Of a stretch of 64,000 nt of DNA, positions 46,320-54,866 are shown piece by piece. The translations under genes and the position numbers were made by a program. Position 1 is the stretch's first letter; the number at the start of each line of letters is the position of its first letter. The DNA comes from Campylobacter volucris (GTDB taxonomy: Bacteria > Campylobacterota > Campylobacteria > Campylobacterales > Campylobacteraceae), in NCBI RefSeq assembly GCF_008245045.1, contig NZ_CP043428.1:186001-250000 (forward strand). The letters run 5' to 3'. The notes beneath the pieces are model-generated. The model ran no database searches, was not told the DNA's origin, and was given only the letters and a program-made list of their open reading frames with translations.

Positions 46320-47063
46320 ATGAAATTTAGTGGAAAAAATGTATTAATTACAGGTGCAAGTAAAGGTATAGGTGCTGCAATAGCTAAAGAATTAGCAAGT
46401 AATGGTTTGAAAGTTTGGATTAATTATAGAAGCAAACCTGAACTTGCTGATGCTTTAAAAGAAGAAATAGAAAAAAATGGTGGCACTGCAGCGGTGATTA
46501 AATTTGATGCTAGTATTGAAGAAGAATTTATAAGTGCTGTAGCTACTATTGTTGAAAGTGATGGTGAGCTTAGTTATTTGGTTAATAATGCAGGTATTAC
46601 AAATGATAAATTAGCGCTTAGAATGAGTATGCAAGATTTTTCAAATGTAATCAATGCTAATTTAAATTCAAGTTTCTTAGGATGCAGAGAAGCTTTAAAA
46701 ACTATGAGTAAAAAGCGTTTTGGAGCGGTTGTGAATATCGCTTCTATAGTTGGAGAAATGGGTAATGCAGGTCAGACAAATTATAGCGCTAGTAAAGGTG
46801 GTATGATAGCTCTAACAAAATCTTTTGCAAAAGAAGGTGCAGCTAGAAATATAAGATATAATTGTATCACTCCAGGCTTTATAAAAAGCGATATGACTGA
46901 AGTTTTAAGTGATGAGATTAAACAAAATTATATTAACAATATCCCATTAAAACGCTTTGCAGATGCTAGTGAAGTAGCTCAAGCTGTGGCATTTTTATTA
47001 AGTGATCATTCTTCTTATATTACTGGTGAAATTTTAAAAGTAAATGGTGGCCTTTATATGTAA
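46320..47063 (+). CDS. fabG: 3-oxoacyl-[ACP] reductase FabG
   Basis: A 247-residue SDR with the FabG set: TGASKGIGAAIAKEL, LVNNAGITNDKL, catalytic Ser-Tyr-Lys in NIASIVGEMGNAGQTNYSASKGG, and the C-terminal LLSDHSSYITGEILKVNGG. It reduces 3-oxoacyl-ACP in fatty-acid elongation. Compared with the SDR in the acyl cassette it has the typical FabG helix between 130 and 160 and no extra loop. It follows gpmI, and acpS converges from the other side; acpP and fabF lie 15 kb away. Confidence 0.92.
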   Translation: MKFSGKNVLITGASKGIGAAIAKELASNGLKVWINYRSKPELADALKEEIEKNGGTAAVIKFDASIEEEFISAVATIVESDGELSYLVNNAGITNDKLALRMSMQDFSNVINANLNSSFLGCREALKTMSKKRFGAVVNIASIVGEMGNAGQTNYSASKGGMIALTKSFAKEGAARNIRYNCITPGFIKSDMTEVLSDEIKQNYINNIPLKRFADASEVAQAVAFLLSDHSSYITGEILKVNGGLYM

Positions 47064-47064
47064 A

Positions 47065-47090
47065 AAGCAAGGTCAATCCTTGCTTAATTT
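47065..47090. terminator. Hairpin between fabG and acpS
   Basis: Stem AAGCAAGG / CCTTGCTT with a 5-base loop, then a short T-run. The acpS stop codon is inside the right arm, so the signal serves both convergent genes. Confidence 0.7.
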
Positions 47091-47434
47091 TTCTCTATAG
47101 CAACTACAGCTATAGCAAATCCACCATCATGAGCTATACTTACGCTTGCTGATTTTATATTAAATTCTTTCATAACTTTTGTAGAAAATTTAATATGAGG
47201 AGCATTTTTTTTATCTTTGAAGATAATAATGTCAAAAAATGAACATTCTTTTGAAATCCCTACTCCTAAAGCTTTAGAAGCCGCTTCTTTTATAGCCCAA
47301 AATCCTGCTAAAGTGTTGGTATTTTTAATATAAGTTTGCTCTTGCTTGGATAAAAATTTATCCAAGAAAAGCGTTTTGTGTTTATTGTAAATGGTTTCTA
47401 TGCGAGAGCATACGACTATGTCACATCCAATCAT
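47084..47434 (-). CDS. acpS: Holo-[acyl carrier protein] synthase
   Basis: A 116-residue AcpS. N-terminal [14 protein letters not shown] holds the magnesium-binding Asp, and [15 protein letters not shown] holds the Glu and Lys of the active site. It transfers phosphopantetheine from CoA to AcpP, and presumably could act on the cassette ACP too. It is joined to fliL by a TAATG overlap, in the same order as in C. jejuni. Confidence 0.92.
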   Translation of the reverse strand: MIGCDIVVCSRIETIYNKHKTLFLDKFLSKQEQTYIKNTNTLAGFWAIKEAASKALGVGISKECSFFDIIIFKDKKNAPHIKFSTKVMKEFNIKSASVSIAHDGGFAIAVVAIEKN

Positions 47435-47982
47435 TAAGAAACAACAAAGTCAGTAAAATAAATATTTTTGATAAAACCATCAGTTAAAACTTCATTGATC
47501 TTGCCAGTTAGTTCATCTTTTAATCTTTCTTTACCTTTTGTAGTGCTAACTTCTTCAAAAGTTTTTGAAGTTAAGGTTTTGATAATTATATCTCTTATAA
47601 TAGCAACTTTTTTATCAAGTTCAGGGGTAAGTGTTTCAACATTTTGTTCAAGTTGTATAGTGCATTTTACATATCTTGCACCACCATCACTTAATAAATT
47701 TAAAGTAAAAGGTGCTAAAGGATACATCACTCCTATATTTGAATAATCACTACCTCGTGGAGCTACTGCATTTGCTTTTTTAGTTACTTGAGCTGGTTGT
47801 TGAGCTTGTTCTTCAGCTTGTGGTGCAGGATTTTCTTCTGAATTTCCACTAAACATCAAATAAGCTATAGCTCCCATAATAACTAGCAAAAATACAAATA
47901 AAAATACAACGATAATAATAACTAAGGCATTTCCACCTTTTTTCTTGGCTTGGCCTTGTTCATCCATCACATCATCTGCCAT
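47434..47982 (-). CDS. fliL: Flagellar basal body-associated protein FliL
   Basis: A 182-residue single-pass protein: short cytoplasmic start, one transmembrane segment (about 21-45, [20 protein letters not shown]), a linker rich in Pro, Ala and Gln, and a periplasmic FliL domain (about 80-182; [20 protein letters not shown] ... [14 protein letters not shown]). FliL binds around stator units and supports torque. It is adjacent to acpS but separated from the other flagellar genes of the window. Confidence 0.9.
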   Translation of the reverse strand: MADDVMDEQGQAKKKGGNALVIIIVVFLFVFLLVIMGAIAYLMFSGNSEENPAPQAEEQAQQPAQVTKKANAVAPRGSDYSNIGVMYPLAPFTLNLLSDGGARYVKCTIQLEQNVETLTPELDKKVAIIRDIIIKTLTSKTFEEVSTTKGKERLKDELTGKINEVLTDGFIKNIYFTDFVVS

Positions 47983-48049
47983 ATTTTTCCTTCTTTAATA
48001 TTTAATAAGAGCGTTATTGTATCAAAAAATATAATTTTTTAAAATATTC

Positions 48050-48682
48050 TTATTTCATTTTTTGTAAATATCTATACACGCTAGGTTCAGAAATACTTAA
48101 AATTTCGGCTACTTTAGGTATAACCCCTTTGACATTAAATACACCTTTTTCATAAAAGCTTGCGATGATTTTTTGTTTTTCTTTTGGCTTTAAGCTTTTA
48201 GCTTTAAAATTATCTATGTGCATTCCAGTGATGTCTTTTATAAGTTCTTCTAGGTTTATTCTTATATATTCTTTGTTTTCTTCTTGTCCATGGGGATCAT
48301 CATAAATACAGGCTAAATTTAAAATTTCATCAGAGATTTTTTTAAAAGCTGAAGTGTCGTGATTGATACAAAGTAAACCTTCTAATTTTTCATCTTTTTT
48401 GATGAAAAAAGTTGAACCGCTCATTGATTTTGAATTTTCATCTAAGGTTTTATAGTGGGTGATGTAATCACGCTCAAGATAAATTTTATTTTTAATCATT
48501 TCCATTGCAAAACCAGTTAATGGAGAATTGATAGTTCTTTTGCTGATGTGATTGTTTGCGATTTCTGCTATATTAGCACCATCTTCGCTTACATCATGTA
48601 AAACTATTTCATAATTTCTTCCTAAAGTATCTGCTAAAAATTTGACTAGTTTTATGTAGTGAGCTTTAGTGTATTTGTCCAT
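48050..48682 (-). CDS. YheO/HeuR-type PAS-HTH regulator divergent from katA
   Basis: A 210-residue regulator with an N-terminal YheO-like PAS domain (residues about 10-115; signature IVLHDVSEDGANIAEIANNHISKRTINSPLTGF) and a C-terminal helix-turn-helix (GVIPKVAEILSISEPSVYRYLQKMK). C. jejuni HeuR (Cj1387c) is of this type and influences haem uptake and catalase. I start at ATG 48682, after AAAGGAAAGACT; a longer ORF upstream runs through the promoter region. It shares 218 bases of non-coding DNA with katA. Confidence 0.85.
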   Translation of the reverse strand: MDKYTKAHYIKLVKFLADTLGRNYEIVLHDVSEDGANIAEIANNHISKRTINSPLTGFAMEMIKNKIYLERDYITHYKTLDENSKSMSGSTFFIKKDEKLEGLLCINHDTSAFKKISDEILNLACIYDDPHGQEENKEYIRINLEELIKDITGMHIDNFKAKSLKPKEKQKIIASFYEKGVFNVKGVIPKVAEILSISEPSVYRYLQKMK

Positions 48683-48815
48683 AGTCTTTCCTTTGTATTT
48701 TGTAGTAAATTCAATAATAATTTTAATACAAAATAAAAAATTTACACTTAAAAATTTATCTTTTATAAAAAAATTATATTTTTTATAAATTTTGCAAGTA
48801 TGTAACATAATAAAT

Positions 48816-48841
48816 AATAATATTTATCAATTAATATTATT
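48816..48841. promoter_or_regulatory. AT-rich inverted repeat in the katA-regulator intergenic region
   Basis: Perfect 9-base arms AATAATATT and AATATTATT with an 8-base spacer. It is a possible operator for PerR, Fur or the divergent regulator; base composition makes chance repeats likely. Confidence 0.35.
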
Positions 48842-48868
48842 TTAATTTTTATAAGCATATAATTTATC

Positions 48869-48889
48869 AAATAATAAAAATTATTATTT
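48869..48889. promoter_or_regulatory. Palindrome directly upstream of the katA ribosome-binding site (candidate PerR site)
   Basis: Arms AAATAATAA and TTATTATTT are perfect complements around a central AAA, ending one base before the katA Shine-Dalgarno AGGAG. The half-site AATAATAA is the same as in the palindrome before dps, suggesting common peroxide or iron control. Confidence 0.45.
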
Positions 48890-48900
48890 AAGGAGATAAA

Positions 48901-50325
48901 ATGAGAAAATTAACTAATGATTTTGGTAATATCGTAGCTGATAATCAAAATTCACTAAGCGCAGGTGCTAAAGGGCCACTTTTAATGCAAGATTATATTT
49001 TACTTGAAAAACTTGCCCATCAAAATAGAGAAAGAATTCCTGAAAGAACTGTTCATGCTAAAGGAAGTGGTGCATATGGTGAGCTTAAAATCACAGCAGA
49101 TATTTCTAAATATACTAAAGCTAAAGTATTACAACTAGATGAAACTACACCTTTATTTATAAGATTTTCAACCGTTGCAGGTGAAATGGGTGCAGCCGAT
49201 GCAGAACGCGATGTGCGTGGTTTTGCGGTTAAATTTTATACTAAAGAAGGAAATTGGGATTTAGTGGGTAATAACACTCCTACATTTTTTATAAGAGATG
49301 CTTACAAATTCCCTGATTTTATCCATACTCAAAAAAGAGATCCAAGAAGTAATTTAAGAAGCAATAATGCTGCTTGGGATTTTTGGACACTCTGTCCTGA
49401 AAGCTTACATCAAGTAACCATCTTAATGAGTGATAGAGGAATTCCTGCAAGTTATCGTCATATGCATGGTTTTGGTAGTCATACTTATAGTTTGATTAAT
49501 GATAAAAATGAAAGATTTTGGGTTAAATTTCATTTTAAAACTAAACAAGGCATTAAAAATTTAACCAATGAAGAATCAGCCAAAATTATAGCTAATGATA
49601 GAGAAAGTCATCAAAGAGATTTATATGAAGCTATAGAAAACGGAGATTTTCCAAAATGGACTTTCCAAATTCAAGTTTTAAAAGAAGATGAGGTAGAAAA
49701 ACTAGGTTTTAATCCTTTTGATTTAACTAAAGTTTGGCCTCATAGTATTGTTCCTTTGATTGATGTAGGAGAATTAGTGCTAAATAAAAATGTGCAAAAT
49801 TATTTTAATGAAGTAGAGCAAGCTGCATTTAGTCCAAGCAATATAGTGCCAGGTATAGGTTTTAGTCCTGATAAAATGCTTCAAGCTAGAATTTTTTCAT
49901 ACCCTGATGCACATAGATATCGCATAGGAACTAATTATCATTTACTTCCTATAAATCGTGCTAAAAGCGAAGTAAATACTTATAATGTTGCTGGAGCTAT
50001 GAATTTTGATACTTATAAAAATGGTCTTGCTTATTATGAACCAAATAGTTATAATGATAGTCCAAAAGAAGATAAAAGCTATTTAGAACCTGATTTGGCA
50101 ATTGATAATATTGCACAAAGATATGCGCCTTTAGATGATGATTTTTATACTCAACCTAGAGCTTTATTTAATATAATGAGTGAAAATCAAAAAGAGCAAT
50201 TATTTAGCAATATCGCTGCTTCTATGGATAAAGTAGAAGAAAAAATCATTCAAAGAGCATTAGATCATTTTGAAAAAATTTCAACCGAGTATGCAAATGG
50301 TGTTAAAAAAGCTTTGAAAAAGTAG
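48901..50325 (+). CDS. katA: Catalase KatA
   Basis: A 474-residue clade-3-type monofunctional haem catalase. Active-site His is in [16 protein letters not shown], distal Asn in [15 protein letters not shown], and haem-ligand Tyr in [14 protein letters not shown]. It destroys hydrogen peroxide in the cytoplasm. The start follows AAGGAGATAAA. Upstream, a palindrome (48869-48889) suggests PerR control. The ankyrin gene downstream often accompanies katA in Campylobacter. A weak hairpin lies between them. Confidence 0.96.
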   Translation: MRKLTNDFGNIVADNQNSLSAGAKGPLLMQDYILLEKLAHQNRERIPERTVHAKGSGAYGELKITADISKYTKAKVLQLDETTPLFIRFSTVAGEMGAADAERDVRGFAVKFYTKEGNWDLVGNNTPTFFIRDAYKFPDFIHTQKRDPRSNLRSNNAAWDFWTLCPESLHQVTILMSDRGIPASYRHMHGFGSHTYSLINDKNERFWVKFHFKTKQGIKNLTNEESAKIIANDRESHQRDLYEAIENGDFPKWTFQIQVLKEDEVEKLGFNPFDLTKVWPHSIVPLIDVGELVLNKNVQNYFNEVEQAAFSPSNIVPGIGFSPDKMLQARIFSYPDAHRYRIGTNYHLLPINRAKSEVNTYNVAGAMNFDTYKNGLAYYEPNSYNDSPKEDKSYLEPDLAIDNIAQRYAPLDDDFYTQPRALFNIMSENQKEQLFSNIAASMDKVEEKIIQRALDHFEKISTEYANGVKKALKK

Positions 50326-50332
50326 TTTTTAC

Positions 50333-50353
50333 TTGCCACTTTTAAAGTGGCAA
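50333..50353 (+). terminator. Hairpin between katA and the ankyrin gene
   Basis: Nine- to ten-base stem TTGCCACTTT / AAAGTGGCAA with almost no loop, no T-run behind it. It is likely to be an attenuator or RNA-processing element, so ankyrin may be expressed at a lower level from the katA transcript. Confidence 0.5.
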
Positions 50354-50377
50354 ACTAAAGATTATAAAAGGAAAAAT

Positions 50378-50848
50378 ATGTTTACTTATGAAGAAGAACA
50401 AAGAATTCAAGAACTTTGTACTATGGCTTTTGATTATGCAAGAAAAAATGATTTGCAAAATTTAAAGATTATGATAGAGACTGGATTGAGTGTGAATTTA
50501 AAAAATCATAAAGGTGATAGCCTTTTAATGCTTGCAAGTTATCATAATTCTTATGATTGTGCTAAATTTTTATTAGAAAATGGAGCCAATGTAGATGAAA
50601 AAAATGATAAAGGGCAAACTCCTTTAGCTGGGGTGTGTTTTAAAGGGTATTTGCCTATGTGTAAGCTTTTAGTTAAATATGGAGCAAATATTGATGAAAA
50701 CAATGGTTTAGGTATGACTCCATTTACTTTTGCTGTGATGTTTGGACGCACAGATGTGGTAGAGTTTTTATCACAAAATTCTAAAAAGAGTTTTTTGAAA
50801 AAAATTTCTTTATTTCTTTTAAAAATTTTTAAAAGAAATAAAAATTAA
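50378..50848 (+). CDS. Ankyrin-repeat protein downstream of katA
   Basis: A 156-residue protein with about four ankyrin repeats: NDLQNLKIMIETGLSVNLKN, GDSLLMLASYHNSYDCAKFL, GQTPLAGVCFKGYLPMCKLL and GMTPFTFAVMFGRTDVVEFL. The last 20 residues are basic and hydrophobic. I start at ATG 50378 behind AAAAGGAAAAAT; the longer TTG-initiated frame overlaps the hairpin. In C. jejuni the equivalent gene (Cj1386) supports catalase function, probably by helping haem delivery. Confidence 0.88.
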   Translation: MFTYEEEQRIQELCTMAFDYARKNDLQNLKIMIETGLSVNLKNHKGDSLLMLASYHNSYDCAKFLLENGANVDEKNDKGQTPLAGVCFKGYLPMCKLLVKYGANIDENNGLGMTPFTFAVMFGRTDVVEFLSQNSKKSFLKKISLFLLKIFKRNKN

Positions 50849-50872
50849 AGTAATTAATACTATAAAAATTAT

Positions 50873-50908
50873 AAAATATCCTTATTTAGATTATTTTAAG
50901 GATATTTT
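50873..50908 (+). promoter_or_regulatory. Hairpin that covers the argH ribosome-binding site
   Basis: A perfect 12-base stem (AAAATATCCTTA / TAAGGATATTTT) with a 12-base loop. The right arm contains the argH Shine-Dalgarno AAGGA and ends directly before the ATG at 50909. The RBS is thus fully paired when folded. Because the right arm ends in TTTT it might alternatively be a terminator for the ankyrin gene. Confidence 0.55.
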
Positions 50909-52312
50909 ATGCCAACACATAAAGAAAAATTATGGGGTGGTAGGTTTGATTTACCTACAAATAAACTTGTTGAAGAATACACAGCTTCTTTGCTAGTTGA
51001 ACCTAGACTTGCTCCTTTTGACATACAAGGAAGTATCGTTCATGCTACTATGCTTGCTAAGGAAAAAATCATAAGCAAAGATGATGCAAATACCATCATA
51101 AAAGGTTTAAATCAGGTAAAAAAAGAAATAGAAAATAATGAATTTATTTTTGATATTGCTGATGAGGATATTCATATGGCAATTGAAAAAAGAATGACCC
51201 AAATTGTAGGGAGTGTAGGAGGTAAGCTTCATACTGCAAGAAGTAGAAATGATCAAACTACGCTTGATTCTAAAATGCATATGCGTGCAGTGATTAAGAG
51301 TGTTTTGGCTCAAATTTTGACTTTACAAGAAGAAATCATCAATCAAGCTCAAAAAAACATCAAAGCTATTATGCCAGGTTATACTCACCTACAAACTGCT
51401 CAACCTATTTTATTTTCTCATTGGATTATGGCATATTTTTGGATGCTAAATAGAGATTTTTCTCGTTTTGAAGATCTTTATAAAAGAATGGATGAGTGTC
51501 CTTTAGGAGCAGCTGCGCTTGGTGGAACTACTTTTAATATAGACAGGCATTTTACAGCTTTAGAGCTAGGATTTAGCAAGCCAACTGAAAATAGCATTGA
51601 TAGTGTAAGTGATAGAGATCATATGGTGGAATTTACAGCTATTGCTGCGATGTGTTTTATGCATCTTAGTCGTTTTTGTGAGGAACTTATAATTTTTTCA
51701 AGTCAAGATTTTAAATTTATAGAATTAAGTGACGATTTTTGCACAGGTTCAAGCATAATGCCTCAAAAGAAAAATCCAGATGTAGCTGAAAAAATGCGTG
51801 GTAAAACAGGTAGGATGTATGGAAATGTCATGGCTATGCTTACCATTATGAAAGCAATTCCACTAGCTTATAACACTGATATGAGCGAGGATAAAGCTCA
51901 AGTTTATGATTCTATGGATACTCTTATGAGTAGTTTAAATATCTTAACTCCAATGATAGCCAAAATGCAAATTTGTGCTGATAATATGTATAAAGCAGCA
52001 GCAAAAGGGTTTTCAAACGCTACTGATATGGCTGATTATTTAGTTAGAAAAAATATCCCATTTAGAAAAGCCCATGAGATTGTAGGCGGGGTGGTAAATT
52101 ACTGCATTAAGCATCAAAAAATGATTGAAGAGCTTGCTTTAGAGCAAATGCGTGAATTTGAGCCTAGCATTGAAGAAGATGTCTATGAAGCTATTGCCTT
52201 ACAAACTTGTGTAGATACTAGAAATTCATATGGTGGTACAGGGACAAAAGCTGTGTTAGAGCAAATCGAACAAGCTCAAAAAATTTTAAATTTATGTAAG
52301 AAAAATTTGTAG
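50909..52312 (+). CDS. argH: Argininosuccinate lyase
   Basis: A 467-residue fumarase-superfamily enzyme. Signature GSSIMPQKKNPDVAEKMRGKTGR is diagnostic, the N-terminal KLWGGRFDLPTNKLVEEYT and THLQTAQPILFSHW are ArgH-specific. It splits argininosuccinate into arginine and fumarate. The neighbouring Dcu transporter could export the fumarate released or import aspartate. Its RBS is enclosed in a hairpin. The gene is outside any other arginine cluster here. Confidence 0.93.
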   Translation: MPTHKEKLWGGRFDLPTNKLVEEYTASLLVEPRLAPFDIQGSIVHATMLAKEKIISKDDANTIIKGLNQVKKEIENNEFIFDIADEDIHMAIEKRMTQIVGSVGGKLHTARSRNDQTTLDSKMHMRAVIKSVLAQILTLQEEIINQAQKNIKAIMPGYTHLQTAQPILFSHWIMAYFWMLNRDFSRFEDLYKRMDECPLGAAALGGTTFNIDRHFTALELGFSKPTENSIDSVSDRDHMVEFTAIAAMCFMHLSRFCEELIIFSSQDFKFIELSDDFCTGSSIMPQKKNPDVAEKMRGKTGRMYGNVMAMLTIMKAIPLAYNTDMSEDKAQVYDSMDTLMSSLNILTPMIAKMQICADNMYKAAAKGFSNATDMADYLVRKNIPFRKAHEIVGGVVNYCIKHQKMIEELALEQMREFEPSIEEDVYEAIALQTCVDTRNSYGGTGTKAVLEQIEQAQKILNLCKKNL

Positions 52313-52322
52313 AAAGAAGCTA

Positions 52323-53654
52323 ATGGAGATTATTTTTTTATTGGAACTTTTTATTATATTTTCTATGATTGCTATAGGTGGTAGATATGGCGGTATAGGA
52401 CTTGGTGTAGCAGGTGGGCTTGGTATGTGTATTTTGGTTTTGGTATTTGGAATGAAACCAGCTTCGCTGCCTGTAAATGTTGTTTTTATTATATTAGCTG
52501 TAATTACTTGCGTGAGTGTTTTACAAAGTGCAGGCGGGCTTGATTTATTAGTAAAAATAGCAGAGAAAATTCTTAAAAGAAAGCCTCAAGCTATTAGCTT
52601 TATGGGTCCATTTATTTGTGCTTTATTTACTATTTTTTGCGGGACTACTTATGTAGCATTTTCTATTTATCCAGTGATTGCTGAAGTGGCTGCTCAAGCT
52701 AAAATTAGGCCAGAGCGTGCTTTGTCTGCTTCGGTTGTAGCTGCGGGTATTGGTGTGATAGCTTCTCCTATGAGTGCAGCTACTGCCACTATGATAGCTA
52801 TATTAGCTTTTAGTGGTGTTGGAGTATTGCAAATTTTAATGATTAGTTTGCCTGCTTTTTTAATAGGAGTTTTTTGTGCTTGTTTGAGTGTATTTAAACG
52901 CGGTAAAGAGCTTGAGCAAGATGAAGAATTTCAAAGAAAAGTGCGTTTAGGTGAATATCATTTTATTAATGAAAATTCGCAACAGCAAGATTGTGAGAAT
53001 GATTTTAAAGCCAAAAGATCTTTATACATTTTTGCTTTAGGAATTTTAGCCATTATTTTCTTTGGTACTTTTACAAATTTATTACCTCATTATGAGCTTG
53101 CAAATGGTGATATGGAAAGACTTTCTACTCCAAATTTAATCCAAATGCTTATGCTTGCAACGGCTTGTTTAATTATGCTTTTTGCCAAAGTCCCTGCTAA
53201 TAAACTTGGTGAAGCTTCTGTTTTTAGATCAGGACTTGTTGGAGTGGTTGGAGTTTTTGGTGTAGCTTGGATGACTGGAACTTTTTTTGAAGCTTATAAG
53301 CTTTTCTTTAGTGATGCCTTATCACATATTGTGGAGGATTATCCATATTTATTTGGTTTGATTTTATTTGCTTTTTCTATGGTTATTTTTTCTCCTTCTG
53401 CGACAGTAGCAGCTTTAATGCCTTTGGGTGTTAGTTTAGGAATTCCACCTCAAATTCTTATAGTGCTTTATCCTTGTGTTTGTGGAGATTTTATAGTTCC
53501 TGGTGCAAATCAAATTGCTTGTGTATCGTTTGATAGAACAGGCACAACTAAAATAGGTAAATTTGTAATCAATCATTCTTATTTGCGTCCAGGTTTTGTT
53601 TTAATTATTAGCGCGACAATCGTAGGATATGTGTTATCTAAAATTTATTTTTAG
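52323..53654 (+). CDS. Anaerobic C4-dicarboxylate transporter, DcuA/DcuB family
   Basis: A 443-residue protein with about ten to twelve membrane segments. Features of the family are the early IAIGGRYGGIGLGVAGGLGM, the IICGTTYVAFSIYPVIAEVA-type segment (CGTTYVAFSIYPVIAEVA) and the SAAVGIGVIASPMSAATATM-type loop (AAGIGVIASPMSAATATM). It exchanges aspartate, malate, fumarate and succinate. It begins 10 bases after argH and ends just before the HeuR-type gene, converging with it. DcuA versus DcuB cannot be told by eye. Confidence 0.87.
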   Translation: MEIIFLLELFIIFSMIAIGGRYGGIGLGVAGGLGMCILVLVFGMKPASLPVNVVFIILAVITCVSVLQSAGGLDLLVKIAEKILKRKPQAISFMGPFICALFTIFCGTTYVAFSIYPVIAEVAAQAKIRPERALSASVVAAGIGVIASPMSAATATMIAILAFSGVGVLQILMISLPAFLIGVFCACLSVFKRGKELEQDEEFQRKVRLGEYHFINENSQQQDCENDFKAKRSLYIFALGILAIIFFGTFTNLLPHYELANGDMERLSTPNLIQMLMLATACLIMLFAKVPANKLGEASVFRSGLVGVVGVFGVAWMTGTFFEAYKLFFSDALSHIVEDYPYLFGLILFAFSMVIFSPSATVAALMPLGVSLGIPPQILIVLYPCVCGDFIVPGANQIACVSFDRTGTTKIGKFVINHSYLRPGFVLIISATIVGYVLSKIYF

Positions 53655-53661
53655 CTTTAAA

Positions 53662-54330
53662 TTATTTTTTAAGTTTTTGTAGATATCTATAAACGCTAGG
53701 TTCTGACATATTTAGGAATTTAGCGACTATAGATATACTTCCTTTGATATTAAAAATTCCTTTAGAGTGTAAATTTTTAATAATCTCATCTTTTTGTTCT
53801 ATGCTTAGATTGTATCCTGAATTTAAATAATCTAAATTTACATGTTCGGCTAAAATATCTTCTATAGAGTGACTTAATGTTTCTATATTACTCATATTTT
53901 GCAAATTCATATTATTTTGATTATTTATATTTAATAAATCACTAAAATCATTAATTTTTTCAAGTTCTATGATCTTGCTTATAGCGCTTCTTAGTTCTGT
54001 GGTATCGTGATTTATACATAAAATTCCAACTATTTTATTGTGATTTTTTATAAAAAAAGTTGATCCAGTTACTATTTTAGAATTTCCAACCTTTGCCTTA
54101 TAATCACATAAAAAATCTTTAGTTAAATATTCTTTTTCCTGGATGAGTTCGCTTGCAAATGAAGTTAAAGGAGAATTTATAGTTCTACCGCTTATGTGAT
54201 TGTTTGCAATAGCTGCTATGTATGAACCTTCTTCTGATATCACATGAAAAACTATTTCGTATTTATCTCCAAGAACTTGACCTAAAAATTGTGTTAATTT
54301 GATAAACAATTCTTTTTGTAATTCATCCAT
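53662..54330 (-). CDS. heuR: YheO/HeuR-type PAS-HTH regulator divergent from the ridA operon
   Basis: A 222-residue paralogue of the regulator at 48 kb. The PAS domain has IVFHVISEEGSYIAAIANNHISGRTINSPLTSF and the HTH GSISIVAKFLNMSEPSVYRYLQKLKK; an Asn/Met-rich linker lies between (about 125-150). In C. jejuni the HeuR gene (Cj1387c) is located between the katA-ankyrin pair and a ridA-like gene, which makes this copy the likely HeuR orthologue. By position it should also control the divergent operon. Confidence 0.8.
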   Translation of the reverse strand: MDELQKELFIKLTQFLGQVLGDKYEIVFHVISEEGSYIAAIANNHISGRTINSPLTSFASELIQEKEYLTKDFLCDYKAKVGNSKIVTGSTFFIKNHNKIVGILCINHDTTELRSAISKIIELEKINDFSDLLNINNQNNMNLQNMSNIETLSHSIEDILAEHVNLDYLNSGYNLSIEQKDEIIKNLHSKGIFNIKGSISIVAKFLNMSEPSVYRYLQKLKK

Positions 54331-54396
54331 TATAAATTTACCTTTTTTTGTTTTTATTATATTTTACATAATATTTTCACACAAATGAGTAAATCT

Positions 54397-54429
54397 TTCA
54401 TAATATTAAAAAAAATTATTATTATGATA
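54397..54429. promoter_or_regulatory. Inverted repeat between heuR and the ridA promoter
   Basis: TTTCATAATA and TATTATGATAA pair over about ten of eleven bases around a 12-base spacer, just upstream of the -35. A candidate site for the divergent regulator; weak evidence by itself. Confidence 0.35.
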
Positions 54430-54437
54430 AAAAAATA

Positions 54438-54466
54438 TTGACATTTCATTTTCTTAGTGATAATAT
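54438..54466 (+). promoter_or_regulatory. Sigma70 promoter of the ridA-dcuC-metC-lyase-prpD operon
   Basis: TTGACA at 54438-54443, 17-base spacer, TATAAT-like TAATAT at 54461-54466. A textbook -35 is rare in Campylobacter, so this should be a strong promoter that needs repression, in line with the adjacent regulator. Confidence 0.72.
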
Positions 54467-54500
54467 TATTTACACATCAAATATTAACAAAGGAGATAAC

Positions 54501-54863
54501 ATGGCAAACTATCCAAAGGCTATAGGACCATATTCAGCTTACAAAGAGGCAAATGGTTTATTATTTATTTCAGGACAACTTCCTATAAATCCAGCAAGTG
54601 GCAATATAGAAAGTGAAGATATAAAAGAACAAACTAGACAATCTTTACTTAATATAAAAGCAATTTTGGAAGAAAATAATTTGTATTTTAACAATGTTGT
54701 AAAGACTACTTGTTTTTTAGCAGATATTAATGATTTTCTAGCTTTTAATGAAATTTATTCTGAATTTTTTGCAGCTCCATACCCGGCAAGAAGCGCTTTT
54801 GCGGTAAAAGATCTTCCAAAAGGAGCTAAGATTGAAATAGAGGTTATCGCACATAAAGGATAA
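54501..54863 (+). CDS. ridA: RidA family 2-aminoacrylate/imine deaminase
   Basis: A 120-residue Rid protein: NYPKAIGPYSAYKEANGLLFISGQLPINP at the start, the substrate-binding Arg in YPARSAFAVKDLPKGAKIEIEVIA near residue 105. It hydrolyses enamine/imine products of PLP lyases (2-aminoacrylate from cysteine or cystathionine) to keto acids and ammonia, protecting PLP enzymes. The start is set by AAAGGAGATAAC; the longer upstream frame covers the promoter. The next gene begins 3 bases after its stop. The association with a MetC-type lyase suits this chemistry. Confidence 0.92.
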   Translation: MANYPKAIGPYSAYKEANGLLFISGQLPINPASGNIESEDIKEQTRQSLLNIKAILEENNLYFNNVVKTTCFLADINDFLAFNEIYSEFFAAPYPARSAFAVKDLPKGAKIEIEVIAHKG

Positions 54864-54866
54864 AAT

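Noticed and set aside
53656-53690. Possible terminator between the Dcu gene and heuR
   Set aside because: The bases show only an AT-rich run without a convincing stem.
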